DNA from: an uncultured Kiritimatiellota bacterium
Lineage (GTDB): Bacteria > Verrucomicrobiota > Kiritimatiellia > RFP12 > UBA1067
Assembly: GCA_934667425.1 (NCBI GenBank)
Contig: CAKULV010000002.1
Coordinates: 1-64,000, forward strand
Direction of reading: 5' to 3'
DNA length: 64,000 nt
The notes beneath the pieces are model-generated. The model ran no database searches. It was not told the origin of the DNA and worked only from the letters and a program-made list of their open reading frames with translations. The position numbers and the translations under genes are program-made. Positions within the stretch are counted from its first letter, which is position 1; the number at the start of each line of letters is the position of its first letter. Positions 16,358-23,484 of this stretch are shown here, in pieces.

Positions 16358-17416
16358 ATGACTAAATTCGTTAAGAGCAATGAAGCTGTTGTGATGGGGG
16401 CTCTTTATGCGGGATGCGAGCTGTATTTCGGCTACCCGATAACTCCGGCAAGCGAGATTGCGCATGGTGCGGCCAAATGGTTCCCAATGCTCGGGCGCAC
16501 TTTCGTTCAGGCGGAGTGCGAAACCGCGAGCGTCAACATGATGTTTGGCGCCGCCGCCGCCGGGAAGCTCTGCATGACCGCCACTTCCGGCCCCGGATTC
16601 TCCCTGATGCAGGAGGGCATCTCCTATCTGGCCGGTGCGGAATTGCCGGCAGTGATAGTCAACGTGAATCGTGCCGGCCCGGGGCTCGGCAACGTATATC
16701 CGGAGCAGAGCGACTACACTCCGGCGGTGAAGGGCGGCGGGCACGGGAACTACAGGACCTTCACGGTGGCCCCGGCAAGCGCCCAGGAGATGTTCGACCT
16801 CACGAGGCTTGCCTTCCGCATGGCGGCGAAGTGGCGCACCCCCGCCGTGGTGTTCGCCGACGGCCTTCAGGGGCAGATGATGGAGAGCGTGAGGCTGCCG
16901 GACGATGAGGATCCGAAGCCTGACTTTTCCGGCTGGGCCGCACAGGGGGAGCCCAAGACCCGCGGCAATCTCGTGAAGTCCATATTCCTCGACGCCGCCC
17001 AGCAGGAGGAGTTCAACCTTCACCTTCAGAAGAAGTATGCCGATATGGAGGCCGACGCCAAGTCGGAGGCGTACCTTGCGGAAGATGCCGAGCTGCTGAT
17101 CGTCGCGTACGGGATCTCTTCGAGAATTGCCCGCACTACCGCCGAGACGCTTCGCGCGGAAGGCATCAAGGCGGGCTGTTTCCGCCCCATCACATTGAGC
17201 CCGTTCCCAAGGAGCGACCTTGAAAGGGTCGCGAAGGGGCGCAAGTTTCTTGTGATCGCGCTTGACGCCGGCCAGTTCGCCGACGATGTGCGCCTGAACC
17301 TCGCAAAGGCGGGGCTCGGCAACGAGGCGGCGTCCCTCCGGCTCATAAACCGCATGGGCGGCCAGGTGGTCGCCGTGGACGATGCCGTAAAGGCCGCGAA
17401 GCGCGTCTTGGCATGA
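16358..17416 (+). CDS. korA: 2-oxoacid:ferredoxin oxidoreductase subunit alpha (KorA/VorB type)
   Basis: Alpha subunit of a thiamine-diphosphate 2-oxoacid:ferredoxin oxidoreductase (2-oxoglutarate or branched-chain type), which oxidatively decarboxylates 2-oxoacids to acyl-CoA. Recognised from GYPITPASEIAH near residues 26-37, TSGPGFSLMQEGISYLAGAELP and the C-terminal domain beginning near LLIVAYGISSRIA. At 352 residues it lacks the N-terminal gamma domain found in fused versions. Oddity: the catalytic beta subunit, which holds the thiamine diphosphate and normally follows directly, is absent. A phytase-like esterase overlaps the stop instead. Confidence 0.9.
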   Translation: MTKFVKSNEAVVMGALYAGCELYFGYPITPASEIAHGAAKWFPMLGRTFVQAECETASVNMMFGAAAAGKLCMTATSGPGFSLMQEGISYLAGAELPAVIVNVNRAGPGLGNVYPEQSDYTPAVKGGGHGNYRTFTVAPASAQEMFDLTRLAFRMAAKWRTPAVVFADGLQGQMMESVRLPDDEDPKPDFSGWAAQGEPKTRGNLVKSIFLDAAQQEEFNLHLQKKYADMEADAKSEAYLAEDAELLIVAYGISSRIARTTAETLRAEGIKAGCFRPITLSPFPRSDLERVAKGRKFLVIALDAGQFADDVRLNLAKAGLGNEAASLRLINRMGGQVVAVDDAVKAAKRVLA

Positions 17417-18426
17417 TGTTGCGCCGGCTTCTCATCCTCTCGTCATGCGCACTCTTGCGCACCTTGCCGCTTGAGGCCGATGCCGGATACAGGTGGCGCA
17501 TCGAGCCTGTCGGCGAGATCGCAAGGCCAAATGTGCCGGGATCGGCGTCGATGGGCGGCATTGCCTGGGTGTCCAACAATGTCTATTGGGCGGTGACGGA
17601 CTGGAATCCGGTTGTGTGGAAGCTGGAACTGCCCGTGGATTTGCGGAGCGGCAGGCTGTCCGGATGCAGCCTTACCCGGATGTGCGAGCCGCAGGATGCG
17701 GTTGACGTCGAGGCCATTGCGCGCGATCCTACGGACGGATCGGTGTGGGTCGCCGACGAATGTTCATGCCGCATCACAAGGCATGATCCGGCGACTGGAC
17801 GCCGCACGGGGCAGGTGGAGCTTCCTCCGATGATGGATGGCATACATAAGGATCTGGGACTGGAATCGCTGACCATTAGCGAGGACGGCCTTGTGATGTG
17901 GACCTGCACGGAAGAGTCGCTTAAGGCTGACGGCCCGCGTTCCACGAAGGCGCGCGGCTCGGACGTCCGCTTGACGAAACTCGTCCGCAAGGGCGTTGCC
18001 GACCGATGGAAGGTTGCCGGGCAGTGGGTGTACCTGACGGATTCGATTGCCGGAGGTCCTTGGTCCATCAAGGGCGGGGATGCGTCGCGCAGCGGAGTGT
18101 CTGAACTGTGCCTGCTCGAAGACGGGACGCTGCTCGTTCTGGAGCGGGAATTCAGCAAGGTGATCATCCCAAGGCTCCGTTGCCGCATCTACGAAGTCGA
18201 TTTCACGTCCGCGACGGATGTCGCCAATGTCGAGTCCATCAAGCAGGCAAGCGGACTCGAGCGAGTGGGGAAGCGTCTGCTTTTCGAGACAAAGGGGCTT
18301 TCCATGTACGAGGGCATGTGTGTAGGACCGAAACTTGCCGATGGCTCTCGGCTTCTTGTGCTTGTCTCTGATGGGGACAATCGCACGCTTTGCACGGTGT
18401 TTTCGCTTCGCCTCTACAGGCTTTAG
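17413..18426 (+). CDS. Secreted esterase-like protein of the phytase family
   Basis: 337 residues with an N-terminal signal peptide of about 25 residues (RRLLILSSCALLRTL core, cleavage near ADAG). The remainder fits the 'esterase-like activity of phytase' beta-propeller family: VEAIARDPTDGSVWVADE near 95-112, then LESLTISEDGLVMW and a late GLSMYEGMCVG. It probably hydrolyses a phosphoester or ester in the periplasm; the substrate is unknown. ATG 17413 overlaps the korA stop by 4 nt, so it is translationally coupled to a cytoplasmic redox enzyme, which is odd. No terminator is seen after it. Confidence 0.75.
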   Translation: MMLRRLLILSSCALLRTLPLEADAGYRWRIEPVGEIARPNVPGSASMGGIAWVSNNVYWAVTDWNPVVWKLELPVDLRSGRLSGCSLTRMCEPQDAVDVEAIARDPTDGSVWVADECSCRITRHDPATGRRTGQVELPPMMDGIHKDLGLESLTISEDGLVMWTCTEESLKADGPRSTKARGSDVRLTKLVRKGVADRWKVAGQWVYLTDSIAGGPWSIKGGDASRSGVSELCLLEDGTLLVLEREFSKVIIPRLRCRIYEVDFTSATDVANVESIKQASGLERVGKRLLFETKGLSMYEGMCVGPKLADGSRLLVLVSDGDNRTLCTVFSLRLYRL

Positions 18427-18576
18427 CTGAAATGGCCGGACAAACCTCAAGCGAAGGACAGGGAGGTTGAATTTGCGGTTTTCCGATTTGTGGCTGGGAT
18501 TGCGTCTTGGAATCTTATGATTGTTTGATTTGTATATGTTTTTGTTGAAAATGGGGAGGTGTGCGGAAACGTGGTG

Positions 18577-18585
18577 TGCTACAAT
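18577..18585 (+). promoter_or_regulatory. Extended -10 promoter of the uxuA operon
   Basis: TGC-TACAAT (hexamer 18580-18585). ATG 18594 lies 8 nt further on, so the message is predicted leaderless (start near 18592). The 18427-18576 spacer is markedly AT-richer than its surroundings and has no gene. Confidence 0.55.
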
Positions 18586-18593
18586 ACATCCCC

Positions 18594-19595
18594 ATGAAAC
18601 ACGTTGAGTTTGTTCCACCGCGACAGCATCCGCTTTGGAGGCTTTGCCTTCAAATGGGGATTACGGATGTTGTCGTAAAGGTGAATCCGGCTTTGACGGG
18701 GCTTGAGGATCCGTGGAGGATGTCGACTTTGCGCTCTATCGTTGATGGGTTGGCATCCAATGGATTGCGTGTTGTCGGACTTGAAGGTGACCCGTTTGAC
18801 ATGTCTCCAGTGAAGCGGTATGGCGAAGCTGGCTTTATGCCGGAGATGCGCGACGAGGCGTTGGCGCACTATCGCGAACTGATAGAGTCGATGTCCAACC
18901 TCGGCATTCGCCTGCTCTGCTACAATTTCATGGTTGGGCCAGGCTGGTCGCGTACTGGTGTGCGCACCGTGCGCGGCGGAGCTCTTGCAACCTATTTCAG
19001 CAAAGCCGAATATGAGGCGGCGTTTGGTCGATCTTGCGGCCTCATCCTTGATCGGGATCAAATATGGTCTAACTACGAATGCTTTGTCAAGGCGGTGATG
19101 CCGACGGCCGAGAGGGTTGGTGTGCGGATGGGGCTTCATCCTGATGATCCGTGCCTGCCGGAGCTTGGCGGCTATGCGCGAATCTTTGGAACGATAGACG
19201 ATTATGACAGGGCGTACGCGCTTTATCCAAGCACTTCGAATTCTGTCACATACTGTCAGGCGAACTTCAAGCTCATGGGTGTAGACCTCATCGAAACTGC
19301 GAGGCATTTCGGCAAGCGCATCGCCTTTATACATGTGCGAGATGTAGAGGGCGACAAAACCGACTTCACCGAGCTGTTCCACGACCAGGGGTCGACCGAT
19401 CAGTTTGCGCTCATGCGCACTTATCGTGAACTTGGGCTTGACGTTCCCGTTCGTGGCGACCATGTGCCTGAGATGTCAGGCGATAGGCTCTTTGCGGAAG
19501 ATTGCGTCCCCGGCTATTTTACGTTGGGACGGTTGTTCGCCAACGGATATCTAAAAGCGCTATTGAAAGGAACAGAAAATGCCATCACTCGCTAA
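18594..19595 (+). CDS. uxuA: Mannonate dehydratase
   Basis: UxuA-family dehydratase: D-mannonate to 2-keto-3-deoxygluconate, the key step of glucuronate catabolism, in the cytoplasm. The TIM-barrel signature residues are visible: LLCYNFMVGPGWSRT near residue 103, HPDDPCLPELGG near 180, SNSVTYCQANF near 210, the metal-ligand FIHVRDVEG and RGDHVPEM near 285. At 333 residues it is shorter than the E. coli enzyme (394), mainly by a compact N-terminus and missing insertions. ATG 18594 is taken because the -10 box ends 8 nt upstream. The following gene overlaps the end by 17 nt. Confidence 0.9.
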   Translation: MKHVEFVPPRQHPLWRLCLQMGITDVVVKVNPALTGLEDPWRMSTLRSIVDGLASNGLRVVGLEGDPFDMSPVKRYGEAGFMPEMRDEALAHYRELIESMSNLGIRLLCYNFMVGPGWSRTGVRTVRGGALATYFSKAEYEAAFGRSCGLILDRDQIWSNYECFVKAVMPTAERVGVRMGLHPDDPCLPELGGYARIFGTIDDYDRAYALYPSTSNSVTYCQANFKLMGVDLIETARHFGKRIAFIHVRDVEGDKTDFTELFHDQGSTDQFALMRTYRELGLDVPVRGDHVPEMSGDRLFAEDCVPGYFTLGRLFANGYLKALLKGTENAITR

Positions 19596-20334
19596 CATGC
19601 GCACGAAGGCCAAGGAAGCCGGCCTCATGAAGCTCGACAGGCTGATCGCCAAGCGTCAGCACATCCCCACCAACGACTTCCCGATTCCGACGAAGGAGCT
19701 CTGCGAGCGCTTCGAGAAGCTCTACACGGGCTGCGTGAACGACGTCATGCGCGAGCTCACGCTCCTCGACCAGAACCTGCCGCACGAGATCATGCCGCTC
19801 CGGGACGAGATGGTCGTCTGCGGCGAGGCGTTCACGGTCAAGTCCGCGCCGAACTGCATGATCGAGGGCGAGATGACGTTCCGTGCGCAGATGCTGGACG
19901 ACTTCAAGCCGAACGGCGTCGTCGTGTGGGACACGTCGAACGACGTCGAGGCCTCGCTCTGGGGCGGCGTCATGACGGCGACGGCGATCTCGAAGGGGAT
20001 TCGCGGCGCGGTCATCGCCGGCGGCATCCGCGACACGAAGCAGATCCTGGGGCAGCCGTTCCCGGTCTTCTACAAGTACCGCGTCTCGAACGGCTCGCTC
20101 GGCCGCTGCATGATCACGCACTACCAGGTGCCGGTCAAGATCGGCAAGGTGACGGTGCGCCCCGGCGACATCATCATGGGCGACATCGACGGCGTCATCT
20201 GCATCCCGCGCGAGATCGCCTACGAGGTGCTGCTGCGTGCCGAGGGCATCGAGCGCAACGAGGTGGACATCTTCTCGTGGGTGCGCCAGGGCGACACGAT
20301 CTCGGAGATCATCGACAAGGGCGGGTACTTCTGA
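19579..20334 (+). CDS. RraA / HMG-aldolase family protein
   Basis: 251 residues of the RraA-like fold, which includes 4-hydroxy-4-methyl-2-oxoglutarate aldolases and pyruvate-releasing relatives. The family core is seen as GAVIAGGIRDTKQI near residues 140-153, preceded by the metal/phosphate loop region and followed by DIIMGDIDGVICIPRE. Lying between uxuA and a dehydrogenase, it could cleave or process a keto-deoxy sugar acid; this is inference. AAAGGAA upstream of ATG 19579 is a good ribosome site inside the uxuA end. Codon use is far more G/C-ending than in both neighbours, suggesting a separate origin or high expression. Confidence 0.83.
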   Translation: MPSLANMRTKAKEAGLMKLDRLIAKRQHIPTNDFPIPTKELCERFEKLYTGCVNDVMRELTLLDQNLPHEIMPLRDEMVVCGEAFTVKSAPNCMIEGEMTFRAQMLDDFKPNGVVVWDTSNDVEASLWGGVMTATAISKGIRGAVIAGGIRDTKQILGQPFPVFYKYRVSNGSLGRCMITHYQVPVKIGKVTVRPGDIIMGDIDGVICIPREIAYEVLLRAEGIERNEVDIFSWVRQGDTISEIIDKGGYF

Positions 20335-21086
20335 TGCTGAAGGACAGGTTTGACCTTCGGGGAAAGACTGCGCTTGTGACGGGTTCAGCTCGTGGTATAG
20401 GCAGAGGCATAGCACTTGCCTACGCCGAGTATGGAGCGAGGGTCATTGTTCATGGCACGAAGTCTTCTCCATGGCTTGATGAAACGTTGGCCGAAGTCCG
20501 GAAACTCAGCCCAGAATCGACATCTGCCTTAGCGGACTTGTCAAAGCCGGATGAGGTCGAGGCGTTGCCGGTCGACACCGTTGATATACTCGTCAGTAAC
20601 GTTTCCGTGCAGGAACGTATGCCGTGGCATGAATTTGACGTCGCCGAAGCGCATCGTGAAATGGAAATCAACTTTTACTCCACGATGAGGCTCTTCCAAA
20701 AGGTGTATCCGCATATGCGCGATTCTCGGTGGGGGCGAATGATTGTCGTCGGTTCCGTTCAGGAAAGGCGGCCGCATCCCATGATGTGTGCCTATGCCGC
20801 ATCAAAGGGGGCTTTGGAGAACCTTGTCCGCAACATTGCGCGACAGGTCGCGGCTGAGGGCATAACGGTCAACAACCTATGCCCTGGCGTGTTCCTGACA
20901 GATAGGAACAGGGATGCACTCATGAACCGAGAGTATGCGAAGCAGGTGCTGGACACCATTCCGATGCATGACTATGCTATGCCTGAGGATGCGGCCGGTG
21001 CGGCTCTCCTGCTGGCATCTGATGCGGGGCGGTACATCACTGGCTCGACCATACTGATTGATGGCGGGCTATCCCTGCCGGGCTGA
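20334..21086 (+). CDS. SDR-family oxidoreductase (sugar-acid dehydrogenase type)
   Basis: 250-residue short-chain dehydrogenase. The cofactor motif TGSARGIGRG lies at about 16-25, the structural LVSNVSV near 86, the catalytic serine in VVGSVQ near 140 and the YAASKGA motif near 155. The KduD/gluconate-5-dehydrogenase-like tail ends YITGSTILIDGGLSLPG. By context it may reduce fructuronate to mannonate or oxidise a related sugar acid. ATG 20334 shares one base with the preceding TGA (TGATG), a strong coupling signal; the long upstream open frame is a shadow of the aldolase gene. Confidence 0.88.
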   Translation: MLKDRFDLRGKTALVTGSARGIGRGIALAYAEYGARVIVHGTKSSPWLDETLAEVRKLSPESTSALADLSKPDEVEALPVDTVDILVSNVSVQERMPWHEFDVAEAHREMEINFYSTMRLFQKVYPHMRDSRWGRMIVVGSVQERRPHPMMCAYAASKGALENLVRNIARQVAAEGITVNNLCPGVFLTDRNRDALMNREYAKQVLDTIPMHDYAMPEDAAGAALLLASDAGRYITGSTILIDGGLSLPG

Positions 21087-21093
21087 TTGCGGC

Positions 21094-22086
21094 ATGGTTG
21101 CCTACGTAGGATGCTACACGGATGACATGAATCCCAATGGGATCCATGTCGTAGATGTAGATCCATTCACTGGCGGAATGAGGCTCCTGTCGTCCGTTCG
21201 GTTGCAGAACGCCATCTATCAGGCCATTACGCCCGACGAACGGTTTCTGGTGTCGTGCGAACGGGGTGGGCTCGCGGCATTCCGCATCGTTGGCGATAGC
21301 CTTGTCCAGTCGGATCGGCTTCCATTGGGGGGACAATGCATCTGCCATGTCTCCGTAATGCCGGACGGGAGACGCATATGTTGGGCAGACTATCTCGCCG
21401 GCGAAGCCGGGAGCGTAGGCTTTGAGGAAGGACTGTTCGAGAAAGACAGCCTGAAGCGCCACCGCCACGACGGGTGCGGGCCGAATCTTCCGCGTCAGGC
21501 GACCGCCCACTGCCATCAGGCGATTCCATTGCCGGATGGTTCGGGCTATGTTGTGGTTGACCTTGGTCTGGATAGGCTCTCGGTGTATCCTCAGGGGCGG
21601 CATTGCCGAACGCTTCCTGCGGGGGCTGGCCCTCGGCATTTGGCGTTTCATCCAAACGGACGTTTCGCCTTTGTGGTTTCCGAACTTGGCAATCTGCTGT
21701 CTGTGTACCGCATGGCGGAAGATTGCGTCTTTTCGTTTCAGTCTTCAGTGTCGACACTTCCCGATGGATGGTCTGGTGCATCTGCCGCCGCAGCGGTTCG
21801 CGTGTCAGCGGATGGTTCGAGGGTGTTCGTGTCAAATCGCGGACATGACTCTATTGCGGCTTTTGGGTTTGACCGAGCATCAGGGGGGCTTGAGGCGTTG
21901 TCTTTCTCCCCGTTGCCGGGGGAGGTGCCGCGAGACTTTGTTCTGCTTCCCGGCGACCGTATGGCTCTTGCGGTACTTGAACAATCTGGATCGCTTGTAT
22001 CTCTAAACTGCGATGCCGCCACTGGGCGGCTCATATCGCTCTGTCGCATTGATGGCCTTTGTCGCCCGTCTTCAGTCATCGTCTGA
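21094..22086 (+). CDS. Lactonase family beta-propeller protein
   Basis: 330 residues of the 6-phosphogluconolactonase/carboxy-muconate cyclase beta-propeller family. Features are the N-terminal YVGCYTDDMNPNGIHVVDVD, repeated blades with HHCHQAIPLPDG-like and GPRHLAFHPNGRFAFVVSE motifs near residue 180, and VSADGSRVFVSNRGHDS near 245. It would open a sugar-acid lactone, fitting the uronate operon. ATG 21094 begins exactly at the conserved first strand, 7 nt after the SDR stop; the earlier in-frame ATG 21058 lies inside the SDR gene. The 3' end overlaps the convergent regulator gene by 15 nt. Confidence 0.85.
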   Translation: MVAYVGCYTDDMNPNGIHVVDVDPFTGGMRLLSSVRLQNAIYQAITPDERFLVSCERGGLAAFRIVGDSLVQSDRLPLGGQCICHVSVMPDGRRICWADYLAGEAGSVGFEEGLFEKDSLKRHRHDGCGPNLPRQATAHCHQAIPLPDGSGYVVVDLGLDRLSVYPQGRHCRTLPAGAGPRHLAFHPNGRFAFVVSELGNLLSVYRMAEDCVFSFQSSVSTLPDGWSGASAAAAVRVSADGSRVFVSNRGHDSIAAFGFDRASGGLEALSFSPLPGEVPRDFVLLPGDRMALAVLEQSGSLVSLNCDAATGRLISLCRIDGLCRPSSVIV

Positions 22087-23268
22087 AACACCGTGTTTCC
22101 GATGGGTCTGCCGATAGCTGCGCATGGAACATCCGTAAACAGACTTGAATGCCTCATTCAGTCGGCAGAGCTTCGAGAAGTGGCAGTCGCTGGCGATGTT
22201 CTCTATCGTGTCCTTTGTCTCAAGCAGACGCTTGCGGACCTCCATTAGGCGATATCGCTTGATGGTGTCGCCGATCGATTCTCCCTGTAGTTCGCGGAAT
22301 CGCAGGTCGGCAAGGCTTCGCGACGTTTTCAGGTGTGTTGCGACGTCACGTGGCTTGATGGCTTCGGACGCATGGGCCCGGATGAATGCGATTGCTCGCT
22401 GGACGAGGCGTCCCGAACATGATACGAGGCTTGTGGATTCCCGTACGATGATTTCCTTGATGCCAACGCGAATGTGTTCGGGGGTATGTCGCGTATTCCC
22501 GTCCATCATGCTGGAGAGCCGTTCGGCAGCAAGATACCCCATCCTGTCGTGGTCTGGCTGGATGGATGTGAGTGTCGGCATCGTGTTGGTGCAGAGCATT
22601 TCATCGTTGTCTACGCCGATGACGGCGACATCGGTTGGGATAGGAATATCGGCCTCATGGCAAGCCTCAACCACCTGTAGCGCACGATCGTCGAACGCGG
22701 CGAAGAGTCCGGCGGGCTTTGGAAGCCGTGCGATCCATTTCGCGAGGTGGGGCAGGTCGTATCCCTTTCCGCGCGTCGTGTAGCGGTGAACGGGAAGGCC
22801 ATTCGCCTTCAGTTCGTCAATAAAGGCCTCCCCGCGCAGTTTTCCCCATGTATTCCCTTGCAGATCAGCCACAAATCCGTATGATCTGAAAAGGCCCTGC
22901 GACATCAGGTTTTGTGCGGCGGCTCTGCCGACTTCCCTCGCATCGCCCAAGATGTATACTATATTCTTGGTTCTGCCGGATAGCAGATCATCATCGTATA
23001 TGTCGAGTGCGACCGTTGGTATGCTTAGCGTGGCGAGCTCGGCTGCGCCATCCTTTGCCGCCGGCATGGAGTAGACTATCCCGTCAATGTTCCTCTCGCT
23101 AAAAGATGCGACGAGTTCCCTTGAGAAGTCTTCGCGTATTCGCGTGAATTGGGGCCGCCAGTCGAGTTCATGTTCGTTAATGTAGCGAAGGAATCCTCCG
23201 AACTTGCGGCGACCCGGTTCGCCAGCGAGGTGAAAGGCGACGGCAATGCGCTTGAAAGGCTGCGTCAT
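22072..23268 (-). CDS. XylR-type transcriptional regulator (periplasmic-binding-like sensor plus AraC HTH)
   Basis: 398 residues. The first 270 or so form a LacI/periplasmic-binding-protein-like ligand domain (LFAAFDDRALQVVEACHEADIPIPTDVAVIGVDNDE is typical). The last 100 form an AraC-family DNA-binding domain with two helix-turn-helix units, the second containing IENIASDCHFSKLCRLNEAFK. In the E. coli XylR prototype the sugar promotes DNA bending and activation. It sits convergent to the uronate operon and divergent from the secreted-protein genes, so it is the likely local activator, sensing a sugar released from the polysaccharide (inference). Confidence 0.9.
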   Translation of the reverse strand: MTQPFKRIAVAFHLAGEPGRRKFGGFLRYINEHELDWRPQFTRIREDFSRELVASFSERNIDGIVYSMPAAKDGAAELATLSIPTVALDIYDDDLLSGRTKNIVYILGDAREVGRAAAQNLMSQGLFRSYGFVADLQGNTWGKLRGEAFIDELKANGLPVHRYTTRGKGYDLPHLAKWIARLPKPAGLFAAFDDRALQVVEACHEADIPIPTDVAVIGVDNDEMLCTNTMPTLTSIQPDHDRMGYLAAERLSSMMDGNTRHTPEHIRVGIKEIIVRESTSLVSCSGRLVQRAIAFIRAHASEAIKPRDVATHLKTSRSLADLRFRELQGESIGDTIKRYRLMEVRKRLLETKDTIENIASDCHFSKLCRLNEAFKSVYGCSMRSYRQTHRKHGVSDDD

Positions 23269-23311
23269 GGCGTTTGGCTCGATCCATTTACTTCATTTCT
23301 CATATGCGGAC

Positions 23312-23320
23312 ATTATACCA
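23312..23320 (-). promoter_or_regulatory. Extended -10 promoter of the XylR-type regulator
   Basis: On the minus strand TGG-TATAAT (hexamer 23317 down to 23312). The predicted leader is about 37 nt. It lies back to back with the plus-strand promoter at 23426-23434, a 105-bp divergent control region in which operators would be expected; no clear direct repeat was found by eye. Confidence 0.55.
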
Positions 23321-23425
23321 AACTGCGACGCAAATCGGCGCGACGCTTGCGGGACATCAATTTTCGTGTTATTCAAAATGGAAGAATGATTGTTGAAAGT
23401 GGGATTCATTGCCGATTCGTTCTTT

Positions 23426-23434
23426 TGATATAAT
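23426..23434 (+). promoter_or_regulatory. Extended -10 promoter of the secreted beta-protein/lyase operon
   Basis: TGA-TATAAT (hexamer 23429-23434), no -35. The leader of about 45 nt contains AAAGAAAGG ahead of ATG 23485. Confidence 0.6.
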
Positions 23435-23484
23435 CGCCCCCGCAAGGCTGGGAGTGCGAAAACGAAAAAGAAAGGCTTTTAGGC

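Noticed and set aside
23384..23410. AATGA...TCATT inverted repeat as the XylR-type operator
   Set aside because: Only 5-bp arms in AT-rich DNA, and AraC-type regulators usually bind direct repeats; not distinguishable from chance.
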